Shown: one piece after another, positions 33,790-43,350 of the stretch
How positions within the stretch are numbered: the first letter of the stretch is position 1
Layout of the letters: each line of letters starts with the position of its first letter
NCBI GenBank assembly: GCA_009701885.1
Contig: WLJH01000006.1
Span: 1-64,000 of the forward strand
Length of the DNA: 64,000 nt
Direction: 5' to 3'
Source of the DNA: Actinomycetota bacterium
Lineage (GTDB): Bacteria > Actinomycetota > Actinomycetes > Propionibacteriales > Nocardioidaceae
Notes under the pieces: model-generated
The model's input: the letters and a program-made list of their open reading frames with translations, nothing else
The model's database searches: none
Told to the model about the DNA's origin: nothing
Program-made: the position numbers and the translations under genes

Positions 33790-36627
33790 TCAGCGGCGTA
33801 CCCGGACCTCCACGGTCTCCTCAGACGGGGCGGTCGCCTCGTCACCGGAGTAGCGGACGCTCACCGGGTAGGTGCCGGCCTGCTCGAACGGGTTGCGCAT
33901 CGTCACGACGACCTTGCCCGAGCGCTTCAGCTCCGCGGTGACCTCCTCGCCGCCGGCGGTGACGGTGACGGTGCCGGACGGGGTGCCGGCCGCACTGTCC
34001 ACCTCGACCTTGAGGACCAGGCGACCCTTGCCGGCCTGCGGCTGCTTCGGCAGTACCTCGACCTCGACCGACGAGGCAGCGAGCTCCGGGGCGTCCTCGA
34101 CCAGGTCGAGCCCGATCTTCACCGGGTCGTGGTCGCTGGAGCGGAACGGGCCGGACTGGTGGAAGTCGGTCGCGTGGACGTTGAACCGGCTGTACTCCAG
34201 GGCCACCGACTCACCGGAGTTGATGTTCCAGGTGTCGACGCCGGTCAGCGCCTCCATCGCCGCGCCGTTGGCGAGGACGTGGTCCAGGGAGCCGGAGAGA
34301 CCGCTGAAGGAGTAAGACCACTCCGGGGTCTCCGCGGCGTCCGTGGTGTTCTCGTAGCCCGCCTCGTAGAGGACCTGCATGGGGTCCTCCTGCGCGTAGC
34401 TGTTGAAGTCGCCGAGCAGGACGATCGCCTCGGTGCCGGTGTCGGCGGCGATGCCGGGCACCCAGTCGCGCAGAGCCGTGGCCTGCGCGATGCGGTCGGG
34501 GTTGGCGTTGCCCTGGCCGGTGCCGTCGTCCTCGCCCGAGCCCTTGGACTTGAAGTGGTTGACCACGACGAGGAGCTCCTCGCCGCCGCCGACCGGGGCG
34601 AAGACCTGGCCCAGCGGCTCCCGGGCGTTGTCGAAGGCCTCGCCGGCCGCCGACTGCTCACCCAGGGCGCGCGACTCCCCCACCCGCTCGACCGCGGCGG
34701 GCTGGAAGATGATCGCGTTGGTGATGACGTCCTGCTCCGAGGTCGGGGGCAGCTCGCTCGAGGACGGGTTGGCGGCCCACTTCTCGAAGCCGGCCGCAGC
34801 GTTCAGCGCCGCGACGAGCGAGCGGGTGGCCTCGTCGGCCTCCTCGCCCAGGCGCGCGGAGTTCTCGATCTCCATCAGGCCGACCACGTCGGCGTCGAGG
34901 GCGTTGATCGCCGCGACGATCTTCTCCTGCTGGCGGGAGAGGTCCTGCGGGTCCCACGCGCCGCGCTGGTCGCAGCCGCCGCGCACGTTGTTGCCGTCGC
35001 CGGCACGGTCGGTGAAGGCGGTGCAGCCGCCGTCGCCGACGTTGTCGTCGTCGGCGTCGCCCAGGGTGGTGAAGTAGTTGAGCACGTTGAACGAGGCCAC
35101 CGAGACGTCCCCGCCGACCTCCTCGGGCGCGGCGGTACGGGTGTCTTCGAAGACCGCCGGCGAGGTCGCGGTGTAGTCGGGGCCGCTGACGCTCACCGTC
35201 GGCTGGAAGCGGTACGTCGGGTTGCTCGGCGAGCCGCCCTCGGTCAGCACCACGGGCTCGGTGAAGGTGGCCGACGCCCCGACGCGCACGGGCGCGGCGT
35301 TGGAGACATACGGCGGGGTGAGGCTGCCGTTGCGGGTGTAGTCGGTGCTCGACCCGTCGTCGAGCACGATCGCGCGCGCGGCGTTGTCGGCCACGACCGC
35401 GGCGATCGCGGCGGTGTCCTGGGCGTCGGCGACCTCGGTCGGCTGCAGCAACGGGGTGTCGCCCAGGGCCAGGCCGACCTCGCCGAACTGGTTGGCGGAG
35501 TAGGTGTTGGTGACGGTGAACTCCTCCGCCGACACGTCGACCAGCATCCCCTCCAGGGACTCCTTGGCCGCGTCGGTGGCGGGCCACTCCCCGGCGTACG
35601 CCGTCACCGGCGCGGCAGGGGTGTCGAGCGGCTCGACGTCGGCCTGGGAGCTGACGACCTGCGTGGCACCGGCGAACTCGGCGACCTCGCCGGTGACCCG
35701 CACGTGCTGCCCCGGCTGCACGGTGACGTCGCCGGCGCCCCGCGGGAAGTAGACGAACACACCGTCGGAGGCCGCGCCCTGGGCGCGCTCGGCGCCACCG
35801 GTGCCCGGGGTCTGGACATAGAAGCCGAAGAGGAACTCGGGGACGGCGGTGACCACACCGGTGGTCACGACCTCGGTGCCCACGAGCGGGCTCTCCTCGC
35901 CGGTCCCCTGGATCTCGGGGATCGTCGCCGCGGTCGGGTCGGGGTCGGGCTCGGGCTCGGTGGGACCGCTGCTGCTCTGCGGCGTGAGCGTGCTCGAGGT
36001 CGTGAAGTCGGTGGCGTTCTGGTCGGTGTCGGCCCCGGCCGCGTCACGCGTCGAGGCTGCCGTCGCGCTCTGCGCGGGCGCGGGCCCGGTCCCCTCGTAC
36101 GCCGCTGCGCTGCCGTAGCCGAGGTAGTCGATGAAGGCCGGGTTGCTCACGGTCCCGGCCGGGACCGGCGTGACGGCCGCGGTGCCCTGCACCAGGGCGA
36201 GCTGTCCGCTACCCCCGGCCATGTTGATGCTGCTGGTCGTGTCAGGGGCTACCGGCAGCGGCGCGCCGTTGGTGCCGGACGCGCCGGCGACCAGGTACGT
36301 CGCTCCGGGGGCCAGGCTCACGTCGGGCAGGGCGAAGACGTTGTTGCCGGTCGTGAATCCGGTGGTGTTGGAGGACGAGCGGTACTGCAGGCTCTTGCCA
36401 CCGAGCGAGATCGGAGCGGTCGAGGTGTTCCGCAGCTCGATGTAGTCGGTGGTGTACGTCGCGCCGGGGTTGCCCCCGGCACCGTAGACCTCGTTGATGA
36501 CCAGGCCGGGCCCCGCGGCGTGGGCGGGGGCCAGGGAGAAGCCGGTGGCGAGGGTCGCGAGGCCGAGCGAGCCGGCGCCGAGCAGCGCGAGCGAGCGCTG
36601 GCGGGCGTCCCGAGAGGTGGTGGGCAC
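33790..36627 (-). CDS. Secreted nuclease of the ExeM/NucH type
   Basis: A 945-residue exported DNase. A signal peptide of about 37 residues ends near PAHA. A lamin-tail domain follows (about 38-160), then an acidic Pro linker (EPEPDPDP), an OB-fold region (about 240-340), an endonuclease/exonuclease/phosphatase domain (about 508-840) and a C-terminal Ig-like domain. Catalytic motifs are ASFNVLN, GLMEIEN, VVNHFKSKG, LLGDFNSYAQEDP and SSDHDP. There is no LPxTG or membrane anchor, so it is probably released. GTG at 36627 follows a GAAAGG ribosome site. Together with the 5'-nucleotidase upstream it can turn extracellular DNA into nucleoside and phosphate. Confidence 0.9.
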   Translation of the reverse strand: MPTTSRDARQRSLALLGAGSLGLATLATGFSLAPAHAAGPGLVINEVYGAGGNPGATYTTDYIELRNTSTAPISLGGKSLQYRSSSNTTGFTTGNNVFALPDVSLAPGATYLVAGASGTNGAPLPVAPDTTSSINMAGGSGQLALVQGTAAVTPVPAGTVSNPAFIDYLGYGSAAAYEGTGPAPAQSATAASTRDAAGADTDQNATDFTTSSTLTPQSSSGPTEPEPDPDPTAATIPEIQGTGEESPLVGTEVVTTGVVTAVPEFLFGFYVQTPGTGGAERAQGAASDGVFVYFPRGAGDVTVQPGQHVRVTGEVAEFAGATQVVSSQADVEPLDTPAAPVTAYAGEWPATDAAKESLEGMLVDVSAEEFTVTNTYSANQFGEVGLALGDTPLLQPTEVADAQDTAAIAAVVADNAARAIVLDDGSSTDYTRNGSLTPPYVSNAAPVRVGASATFTEPVVLTEGGSPSNPTYRFQPTVSVSGPDYTATSPAVFEDTRTAAPEEVGGDVSVASFNVLNYFTTLGDADDDNVGDGGCTAFTDRAGDGNNVRGGCDQRGAWDPQDLSRQQEKIVAAINALDADVVGLMEIENSARLGEEADEATRSLVAALNAAAGFEKWAANPSSSELPPTSEQDVITNAIIFQPAAVERVGESRALGEQSAAGEAFDNAREPLGQVFAPVGGGEELLVVVNHFKSKGSGEDDGTGQGNANPDRIAQATALRDWVPGIAADTGTEAIVLLGDFNSYAQEDPMQVLYEAGYENTTDAAETPEWSYSFSGLSGSLDHVLANGAAMEALTGVDTWNINSGESVALEYSRFNVHATDFHQSGPFRSSDHDPVKIGLDLVEDAPELAASSVEVEVLPKQPQAGKGRLVLKVEVDSAAGTPSGTVTVTAGGEEVTAELKRSGKVVVTMRNPFEQAGTYPVSVRYSGDEATAPSEETVEVRVRR

Positions 36628-36722
36628 GGGTGATGCCTTTCCGAGAGGGGGCCGAGATGGAGCCCGAGACGGGGGGTGCGAGATGGGGGGATCGCGCCCG
36701 AGGCTGCCAGCGCAGGTGCTGG

Positions 36723-36744
36723 GCCGCGGGAACGACGTGGGAAC
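36723..36744 (-). promoter_or_regulatory. PHO-box-like 11-nt direct repeats upstream of nuclease gene
   Basis: On the minus strand GTTCCCACGTC and GTTCCCGCGGC follow each other without a gap, resembling the 11-nt GTTCACC-type units bound by PhoP in Streptomyces. A further GTTCACGCCAC lies in phase 22 nt upstream. Part of this sequence also belongs to the terminator hairpin at 36740-36782, so the match may be fortuitous. Confidence 0.25.
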
Positions 36745-36782
36745 GCCTCCCGGACGTGGCGTGAACGTCCGGGAGGCGTTCC
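36740..36782 (-). terminator. Terminator of 5'-nucleotidase gene
   Basis: A perfect 18-bp inverted repeat, GGAACGCCTCCCGGACGT (36740-36757) with its complement at 36765-36782 and a 7-nt loop. It begins 17 nt after the 5'-nucleotidase stop codon on the minus strand. Confidence 0.85.
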
Positions 36783-36798
36783 GAGGATCAGCTGGTGC

Positions 36799-39117
36799 TC
36801 AGCGGACCTTGAAGCGGAGCGTGTCCGAGGCGTCGCCGTAGGAGACGGTGACGACCTGGGTGCCCTTGTCCTCGAAGGGACCGATGCGGGTCACGGCCCG
36901 ACCCTTCTCGTCGAGCTCGACGCGCTTGCGCACGTCTTCGCCGCGGAGCAGGACCTCGCCGGAGGCGGGCTCACCGTCGAGGCGGACCTTGATGGTCACC
37001 TTGAGCTTCTTCTGCCCGGCCTTGAGCGCACCCTTCGGGTTGCGCTTGGCGGTCACGACGGCCTCGCCGGCACCCTCCTCGAAGGAGACAGGCACGAGGA
37101 TCTCGGTGCCGGTCTCGGTGCCGGTGACGGTGATGCCCTCGGGGCTGCCGGAGTACGCCGGCAGGTTGGCCGAGACAGCGACGGTGCCGCTCTCGTCGGA
37201 GACGATGCCGCTCTCGGGATCTGCGGCGATCACGGTCGGGTCGACCGGGAAGGTCCCGATGCTCTTGCCACCCACGCTCAGCTCGACCTCGTCGTCCTGG
37301 ACCATCGCGACGTTGTTGGTCGGCGCGAGGACGAGCGAGGACAGCGTCATCTCCAGCGCGTCACCCGGGCCGTACGACGCGGGGGCCCCTTCGGGGAAGG
37401 TGGCACCGACCGAGTCCTGGGCGTAGTCGACGGCCAGCGGAGTCTCGTCCGCGAACTCGGCCATGTAGTCGACCATCGCCTGCAGGTCGGCGTACCCGGT
37501 GTCCTGCGGGTTCGTCCCCTCCTTGAAGGTGGAGAAGTTGTCACCACCGGAGGCGAGGAAGCTGTTGGCCACGACGGAGTACGAGGTCGCCGGGTCGATG
37601 GCCTCGCCGTCGAGGTACATGCCGGTGACCCGCTCGCCGCGTGCTGCGGTGGGGTCGTAGCTCCACTCGAAGCCCTCGGAGAGGCCCAGCGGGTAGAACG
37701 GACGCGAGGAGCCGTCAGGCTGCCACTGCTCCTCGAGCAGTGCCTCGATCTGAGCGCCGGTGAGCTGCATCTTCACCAGTGTGTTGGCGAAGTTCTGCGC
37801 GTCGGCCGCCTGCTTGAAAGTCACCGTGGCCGGGTAGCCGCCCTCGGCGACGCCGAGGATGTCGGCGCGCAGGCCGCCGGGGTTGATGAAGCCGATCTGG
37901 GTGTCGGAGGCCCAGCGCTGCGCCTCCGCGACCAGGTGGCCCATGGTCGACTCGCCGCCCCGGTTCTCGGTGGTCCCGTCGGCGAGACGGGAGCGGGTGA
38001 AGGGACCCGCGATCTGCCCGAGCGGCTCGGCGCCGAGCTCGGTGGAGACCGCGACCGCGTCGTCCACGATCGCCTTGACCTCGGGGTCCTCGGCGAACGG
38101 GTCCGTGGTGCGGGCGACATTGATGATCTCCGAGCTCTCCACCACCGGAGGCACCAGGCCGCCGGCGTCGACGGTGAAGGTCAACCGGTTCAGGTTGAAG
38201 CCGTACTGTCCGGCGGAGACGACCGGGCGCAACGTGGCCGGGGCCTCGTCGGAGCCCAGGCGGCAGTCATAGGCCAAGTGGGTGTGGCCGGACACGATCG
38301 CGTCGACGCTGGAGTCGACGCTCTTGACGATCTCGCCGAAGTCGGTGTCGGCGCCCAGGGCGCCGATCGCGGCACAGTCCGTGGTGGGCGCGCCCTCGTG
38401 GACCAGCAGGACGACGAGGTCCACCCCATCGGCCTCGAGCGCGTCGGCCTCGGTGTTGACCGCCTCGACCACGTCGGTGACCTCGATCTCGGCGATCCCG
38501 TCGGGCGAGACCAGCTCGGGCAGGTTCTCGGTGACGGCACCGACGAAGCCGACCTCGACCGCGGAGTCGCCCTCGCCGATCGTCTGGACGTACGTCGGCT
38601 CGAGGGCGTCCTCGCCGCTGTCGCGCATCTTCACGTTGGCGCCGATGTAGGTCCACTCGGCCCCGCCGAACGGGTTGGTCTCAGGGTCGAAGGGCGCCAT
38701 GACCCGGTCGGTGAGGTCGGCGTAGCCCTTGTCGAACTCGTGGTTGCCGACTGCCGAGACGTCCAGCCCCGAGGCGTTGAGAGCGTCGATGGTCGGCTTG
38801 TCCTGCTGGATGAAGGACTCGAACGTCGAGGCACCGATCAGGTCGCCGGCAGCGGCGAAGATGGTGTTCTCGGCGCCGTACTCGGCGCGGACGGAGTCGA
38901 CGGCGGTGGCGAGCTTGGCCGCCCCGCCGGCGTCACGAGCGGGCAGCAGCCGCCCGTGGAAGTCGTTCGTGGCGACGATGGTGACGTCGACCAGGGGGAC
39001 GGCGTTGGCGGCAGGAGCGGTGGCGACGACGGAGGCCGAGGTGGCGGCGACCGCGAGACCGACTCCGATGGCCGCAGCGCGGCGGCGCTGCGACGAGGAC
39101 CCTGAGCGTGAGTGCAC
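36799..39117 (-). CDS. Secreted 5'-nucleotidase / UshA-like phosphoesterase
   Basis: A 772-residue exported enzyme that removes phosphate from nucleotides. The signal peptide ends near PAANA (residue 39). The metallophosphatase domain has ATNDFHGRL (D52, H54), AAGDLIGAS, VGNHEFDKG and SGHTHLAYDC. The C-terminal 5'-nucleotidase domain has INPGGLRADI and NSFLASGGDNFSTF. A beta-rich extension of about 190 residues (about 580-772) resembles Ig-like repeats and ends in a motif similar to the neighbouring nuclease's end. GTG at 39117 is preceded by GAAGGG. It lies directly upstream of the nuclease but has its own strong terminator. Confidence 0.92.
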   Translation of the reverse strand: MHSRSGSSSQRRRAAAIGVGLAVAATSASVVATAPAANAVPLVDVTIVATNDFHGRLLPARDAGGAAKLATAVDSVRAEYGAENTIFAAAGDLIGASTFESFIQQDKPTIDALNASGLDVSAVGNHEFDKGYADLTDRVMAPFDPETNPFGGAEWTYIGANVKMRDSGEDALEPTYVQTIGEGDSAVEVGFVGAVTENLPELVSPDGIAEIEVTDVVEAVNTEADALEADGVDLVVLLVHEGAPTTDCAAIGALGADTDFGEIVKSVDSSVDAIVSGHTHLAYDCRLGSDEAPATLRPVVSAGQYGFNLNRLTFTVDAGGLVPPVVESSEIINVARTTDPFAEDPEVKAIVDDAVAVSTELGAEPLGQIAGPFTRSRLADGTTENRGGESTMGHLVAEAQRWASDTQIGFINPGGLRADILGVAEGGYPATVTFKQAADAQNFANTLVKMQLTGAQIEALLEEQWQPDGSSRPFYPLGLSEGFEWSYDPTAARGERVTGMYLDGEAIDPATSYSVVANSFLASGGDNFSTFKEGTNPQDTGYADLQAMVDYMAEFADETPLAVDYAQDSVGATFPEGAPASYGPGDALEMTLSSLVLAPTNNVAMVQDDEVELSVGGKSIGTFPVDPTVIAADPESGIVSDESGTVAVSANLPAYSGSPEGITVTGTETGTEILVPVSFEEGAGEAVVTAKRNPKGALKAGQKKLKVTIKVRLDGEPASGEVLLRGEDVRKRVELDEKGRAVTRIGPFEDKGTQVVTVSYGDASDTLRFKVR

Positions 39118-39162
39118 TGTGGGGGACCCTTCGGGTGTGTGAGGGGTGGTATGGACCGGCGC

Positions 39163-39168
39163 ACCATA
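39163..39168 (-). promoter_or_regulatory. -10 hexamer of 5'-nucleotidase gene
   Basis: TATGGT on the minus strand, about 45 nt before the GTG, so this gene has a normal leader. A single GTTCACGTCCG half-site lies 35-45 nt further upstream. The rest of the 207-bp gap (39118-39324) holds no other feature I can support. Confidence 0.4.
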
Positions 39169-39324
39169 ACCGCGCCAGGGGACTGTTCGGACGCCTCGGA
39201 CGTGAACGTCGGACGACCCCCGCGGGGCGCCACGGGATCCCGTGAAGGGTTGCCAACGCACGGGCACCGACCTCGACACGTTTCGCCACTGGCGGCCCCG
39301 CGGGGCCCGTGGTGAGGTGGCAGG

Positions 39325-39948
39325 TCAGCCCCGGAGCTGGGCCCGCTGGCGCCAGACGTCGCGGTAGAACTCCCAGCCCGACCACAGCGTCAGGGCGACG
39401 GCCACCACAAGGAAGGCCTGGGAGACGTAGAACAGCACCTCGCCCGGCGTCTGCAGCGCCGACGGCAGGTCGGGGTCGCGCAGCGGCAGCACGAGGCCGG
39501 CCAGCGCCACGCCCTGCACGGTCGTCTTCAGCTTGCCGAGGTCCTTGGCGGCGATGACCACCTTGGAGAGGATCGAGAGCCGCAGCAGGGTGACGCTCCA
39601 CTCCCGCGCGAGCACCACGATCGTGACCCACCACCAGATGTCACCGACGATCGAGAGCCCGATGAAGGCCATGCCGGTGATCGCCTTGTCGGCGATCGGG
39701 TCGGCGATCTTGCCGAAGTCGGTGACCAGGTTGCGGGCCCGGGCGATGTCGCCGTCGATCTTGTCGGTGACCATCGCGACCGCGAAGAGCACCCACGCCA
39801 CGGTCCGCCAGGTGCCGGACTCGCCTCCGTCGACCAGCAGCGCCGTACCGAAGAACGGCACCAGGACGATGCGCAGCGTGGTCAGGGCGTTGGGGAGGTT
39901 CCAGTTGCTGGGCTTCTCCCCCGCCGGGATGGGTGTCGGCTCGCTCAC
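39325..39948 (-). CDS. pgsA: CDP-diacylglycerol--glycerol-3-phosphate 3-phosphatidyltransferase
   Basis: A 207-residue membrane enzyme that makes phosphatidylglycerol phosphate. The CDP-alcohol phosphotransferase motif is complete: D-x2-DG-x2-AR-x8-G-x3-D-x3-D in [13 protein letters not shown] followed by [12 protein letters not shown]. About five or six helices are visible. GTG at 39948 overlaps the rimO stop (GTGA). In many actinobacteria cinA and clgR follow; here the nuclease block comes instead. Confidence 0.93.
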   Translation of the reverse strand: MSEPTPIPAGEKPSNWNLPNALTTLRIVLVPFFGTALLVDGGESGTWRTVAWVLFAVAMVTDKIDGDIARARNLVTDFGKIADPIADKAITGMAFIGLSIVGDIWWWVTIVVLAREWSVTLLRLSILSKVVIAAKDLGKLKTTVQGVALAGLVLPLRDPDLPSALQTPGEVLFYVSQAFLVVAVALTLWSGWEFYRDVWRQRAQLRG

Positions 39949-41411
39949 GCGCGCTCCTCCAGGGGTCGGGCCACCAGGTCGATGCCCTCGGACGCGACGA
40001 CCTCCGCGCGCACCAGGTCGCCCGGACGGGGGGTCCCCGCGAGGCCGTCCAGGACCGTCAGCAGCGTCGTGCCGTCGACCTCGGGGCCCTGGAACGCCGT
40101 CCGTCCCACGACCTCCGTCCCGTCGGGCCCGTCCTCGACCTGCTCGACGAGCACCTCGACGACCTCGCCGACCCGCTCCTCGGCGCGCTCGGCGGTCAGC
40201 TGCTCGACCAGCGAGGTGACGTGCTCGGCACGGGCGCGCACCTCGTCCTCGTCCAGCTTGTCGTCGAAGCCGGCGGCCTCGGTGCCGTCCTCGTCGGAGT
40301 AGCCGAAGACCCCCGTGACGTCCATCCGGGCGGCGACGAGGAAGTCGCAGAGGGTCTGCAGGTCCTCCTCGGTCTCGCCGGGGAAGCCGACGATGACGTT
40401 GGAGCGCACCCCCGCCTCGGGGGCCAGCCCGCGCACCTGCTCCAGCAGACCGAGGAAGGACTCGGGGTCACCGAAGCGGCGCATCCGCCGCAGCACGGTG
40501 GCGCTGGCGTGCTGGAAGGACAGGTCGAAGTACGGCGTCACGCCCGGCGTCGTCGCGATCGCCTCGATCAGCCCGGGCCGGGTCTCGGCCGGCTGGAGGT
40601 AGGAGACGCGGACCCGCTCGACGCCCTCGACGGCCGCCAGCTCGGGCAGCAGCGTCTCGAGCAGCCGCAGGTCGCCCAGGTCCTTGCCGTACGACGTGGA
40701 GTTCTCGCTGACGAGGAAGAGCTCCTTCACGCCCTGGCCGGCGAGCCAGCGCGCCTCCTCCAGCACGTCGGTCGGGCGCCGGCTGACGAAGGAGCCCCGG
40801 AAGGACGGGATCGCGCAGAAGGAGCAGCGCCGGTCGCACCCGCTGGCCAGCTTGAGCGAGGCGGTCGGTCCGGAGTCCAGGCGGCGGCGTACCGACGCGG
40901 GGCCCGAGGCGTGGCCCGGGACGGCCGCGGTGGACAGGGTCCGCTCGACCGGGCTGATCGGCAGCAGCAGCCGCCGGTCGCTGGGCACGTGGGCCTGGTG
41001 GGTCTCGCCCGCCAGGATCGAGCGCAGCCGGTCGGCGATGTCGGGGTAGTCATCGAACCCGAGCACCGCGTCGGCCTCCGGCAGCGACTCGGCCAGGTCC
41101 TTGCCGTAGCGCTCGGCCAGGCAGCCCACAGCGACGACGGCCTGGGCCTTCCCGCCGTGCTCGGTCTTGAGGTCGGCGGCCTCGAGGAGCGCGTCGACGG
41201 AGTCCTTCTTGGCGGCCTCGACGAAACCGCAGGTGTTGACGACGACCGTGTCGGCCTGCTCGGCGTCCTCGACGAGCGTGAAGCCGCCCGCCTCCAGGCG
41301 GCCGGCCAGCTCCTCGGAGTCGACGTCGTTGCGTGCGCAGCCGAGGGTCACCATCGCCACCGACAGCCGAGGGAGCCGGGGCGTGGTGGTGTCGGTCGAC
41401 GCGTCAGTCAC
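39945..41411 (-). CDS. rimO: Ribosomal protein S12 methylthiotransferase
   Basis: A 488-residue radical-SAM enzyme that adds a methylthio group to an aspartate of ribosomal protein S12. The N-terminal UPF0004 domain has cysteines in LGCARN, NTCGF and GCLAERY for the auxiliary cluster; the radical SAM motif CDRRCSFC gives C192, C196 and C199; a TRAM domain ends the protein. Some actinobacterial copies are annotated MiaB, but the S12-type opening [11 protein letters not shown] favours RimO. GTG at 41411 is preceded by CATACT at 8 nt and followed by homology within 20 residues. Confidence 0.93.
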   Translation of the reverse strand: MTDASTDTTTPRLPRLSVAMVTLGCARNDVDSEELAGRLEAGGFTLVEDAEQADTVVVNTCGFVEAAKKDSVDALLEAADLKTEHGGKAQAVVAVGCLAERYGKDLAESLPEADAVLGFDDYPDIADRLRSILAGETHQAHVPSDRRLLLPISPVERTLSTAAVPGHASGPASVRRRLDSGPTASLKLASGCDRRCSFCAIPSFRGSFVSRRPTDVLEEARWLAGQGVKELFLVSENSTSYGKDLGDLRLLETLLPELAAVEGVERVRVSYLQPAETRPGLIEAIATTPGVTPYFDLSFQHASATVLRRMRRFGDPESFLGLLEQVRGLAPEAGVRSNVIVGFPGETEEDLQTLCDFLVAARMDVTGVFGYSDEDGTEAAGFDDKLDEDEVRARAEHVTSLVEQLTAERAEERVGEVVEVLVEQVEDGPDGTEVVGRTAFQGPEVDGTTLLTVLDGLAGTPRPGDLVRAEVVASEGIDLVARPLEERA

Positions 41412-41419
41412 AACGCACG

Positions 41420-41425
41420 AGTATG
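41420..41425 (-). promoter_or_regulatory. -10 hexamer of rimO-pgsA
   Basis: CATACT on the minus strand, 8 nt before the GTG at 41411, in the 70-bp gap after the RodZ-like gene. Confidence 0.45.
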
Positions 41426-41481
41426 GCTGCCGGGGCGGCCGGGGTGCGAACCCGCGACCGCCCCGGTGGCCGGGGTCACGC

Positions 41482-43350
41482 TCACTCCGCGACGAAGGTG
41501 TCCTGCGCCGCCCGCCCCGTGGCACCGAGGGCGCCGTGGTCGGTGTCGCCCACCTGCACCTCGAGGGAGCCGTCGGAGGACTGCACCCGCACCGGCTGGG
41601 AGACCTTGTCCAGGACCTTGACCTCGCCGAACGCGAGCGTGCCCTTGTAGACCAGCTCGTTGGCGCCGTCGCGGACCCACACCTCGGCCCCGCCCCCGGC
41701 TGCGGTGAGCACCACCGGGACCTTCGCCCCGCCGGTGGAGCCGCTGGTGGTGGTCAGGCTCGGCACCGGGTCGCGGAGCTGGACGGGGCTGTCGGTGACC
41801 AGGCGAGCCACCGACCAGGCCAGCACCAGCGCCATGACGGCGGCCACCAGCACCGACCAGTTCGGGCCGCCGCGGGTGCCGCGCAGGGCACCGCCCTGGC
41901 CGAGCTCGGCCTCGAAGACCCGGCGCGGGCTGACCGGCGCGTCGGCGTACCGCTCGTCGTAGGAGGCGACCAGCGGGGTGGCGTCGATGCCGAGGACCCG
42001 CGCCAGGGTGCGCAGGTGGCCGCGGGCGTAGAAGTCGCCGCCGCAGGGGGCGAAGTCGTCGACCTCGACGGCCTCGATGACGTGCGGGCGGATGCGGGTG
42101 CGGTCGGCCAGCTGGTCCACGCTCAGGCCGAGCCGGGTGCGGGCCGCGGCCAGCTCGGGCCCGATGACCGGGTCCGGGGCGGGCTCCTCGGCCTCCTCGA
42201 AGACGATCGGGTCGACGACCTGGCCCTCGCGCGCGATCGGGCGCACCCGCTCGCCCCAGACCTCGGTGTCCTCGACCAGGTCGACGCTGCCCGGGCGGCG
42301 CAGCTCGCGGGCCTCGGGCAGGCGGACGGCGGTCGCGTCGGTCTGCTGCTCCCCCGCGTCCAGGCGCAGGGCGGTGGCGCCGATGACGACGTCGCTGCGG
42401 ATCTCCGCGCGGACGGCGGTGACCGGCTCGCGCAGGGCCGACGGGGTCGCGCTGGCCACGACGGTGGACGCGGTGGGCACCGGCCGGGCCGCGGACGCGG
42501 TCGCACCGGTCGCGCCGGAGCCGCCGGCACCGCGCTCGGGCAGGAGCCGCGCCACGCTGTCGATGGCGTGCGCCAGCATCGGGCGCAGCCCGGCGGCCAG
42601 GCGCTCGGGCGCACGGGTGCGCGGCTCGTCCTGCATCACGGCCTCGGTTGAGCGGCTGGACCCGCCGGTGCCCCGGTCGTCGCCGTCCCGGTCGTCCCCG
42701 TCGCCGTCCCGGTCCTCGTCCCGGCCCTCGTCCCGGTCCGCGTCGGCGTGCTCCTCGACGACGTCGACGTGGACGTCGTGGGGTGCAGCGTCCTCGAGCC
42801 ACTCCTCGTCGGCGACGTAGGTGTAGCCGTCGATCTCGGCGACCTCGCAGCGCCCGGCCGCGAGCCGGTCCAGCGCGTCGACCAGGTCGCCGTCCTCGAG
42901 CCCGGTCACCCGGGTCGAGAGCGACAGCGGGACGCGCAGCGGCTCCTCGCCGCTCAGCACGTCGACGGAGCCGTCGCGCAGCACGCGGCGGCGCGGCAGC
43001 ACCTCGACGGCGTCGATCTCGGTCCACGGCAGCCCGCGCCACTCCTTGCCGCGGCGCAGCCGCACGCCGAGCTCGTCGGCGACGAAGAGCGGGGCCCGCG
43101 CATCGAGCACCCCGACCGCGTGCACGGCCGCGATGCCGAGCAGCACCACCGCGAGGACGCCGTCCAGCGCGGTGCCGCCGCCGAGCAGGCGCACGACGTA
43201 CGCCGCTCCCACGAGGCCCGCGAGCACGCCGGTGCTCGCGGTGAGCAGCGTGTTGCGGTGCACCTCCACGGGCACCGGCCCTGCAGTCGCGTCCGACCCG
43301 TCCTGCCCGTCGATCATGTCCGTCCCGGGCACCTGCTCCTGAGCGTTCAC
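41482..43350 (-). CDS. RodZ-like protein with N-terminal PH-like membrane domain
   Basis: A 622-residue membrane protein. Two N-terminal helices (about 34-85) and a bacterial PH-like domain (about 90-165, starting [16 protein letters not shown]) are followed by an acidic Asp/Arg repeat (about 200-228) and a long linker. A RodZ-type helix-turn-helix lies at about 395-470 ([33 protein letters not shown]), then one helix (498-518) and a DUF4115-like beta domain. RodZ links MreB to the cell wall in rods; here the role may be in division or envelope, since ftsK precedes it with a GTGA overlap. The N-terminal half is not part of classical RodZ. Confidence 0.8.
   Translation of the reverse strand: MNAQEQVPGTDMIDGQDGSDATAGPVPVEVHRNTLLTASTGVLAGLVGAAYVVRLLGGGTALDGVLAVVLLGIAAVHAVGVLDARAPLFVADELGVRLRRGKEWRGLPWTEIDAVEVLPRRRVLRDGSVDVLSGEEPLRVPLSLSTRVTGLEDGDLVDALDRLAAGRCEVAEIDGYTYVADEEWLEDAAPHDVHVDVVEEHADADRDEGRDEDRDGDGDDRDGDDRGTGGSSRSTEAVMQDEPRTRAPERLAAGLRPMLAHAIDSVARLLPERGAGGSGATGATASAARPVPTASTVVASATPSALREPVTAVRAEIRSDVVIGATALRLDAGEQQTDATAVRLPEARELRRPGSVDLVEDTEVWGERVRPIAREGQVVDPIVFEEAEEPAPDPVIGPELAAARTRLGLSVDQLADRTRIRPHVIEAVEVDDFAPCGGDFYARGHLRTLARVLGIDATPLVASYDERYADAPVSPRRVFEAELGQGGALRGTRGGPNWSVLVAAVMALVLAWSVARLVTDSPVQLRDPVPSLTTTSGSTGGAKVPVVLTAAGGGAEVWVRDGANELVYKGTLAFGEVKVLDKVSQPVRVQSSDGSLEVQVGDTDHGALGATGRAAQDTFVAE
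42674..42745 (-). repeat. Low-complexity repeat coding Asp/Arg-rich linker
   Basis: Imperfect units of the type GTCCCGGTC repeat in the DNA and encode alternating Asp, Arg and Gly residues in the RodZ-like protein. It is a length-variable linker rather than a separate element. Confidence 0.6.

Noticed and set aside
36723-36766. A full four-unit PHO box array upstream of the nuclease gene
   Set aside because: Two of the four 11-nt units fall inside the perfect 18-bp terminator hairpin and one (GTCCGGGAGGC) does not match. Only the outer two units were kept, as a low-confidence site.
42674-42745. Short repeated GTCCCGGTC-like units that could suggest a CRISPR or tandem repeat array
   Set aside because: Units are imperfect, have no spacers and stay in frame inside the RodZ-like gene, where they encode an Asp/Arg linker.
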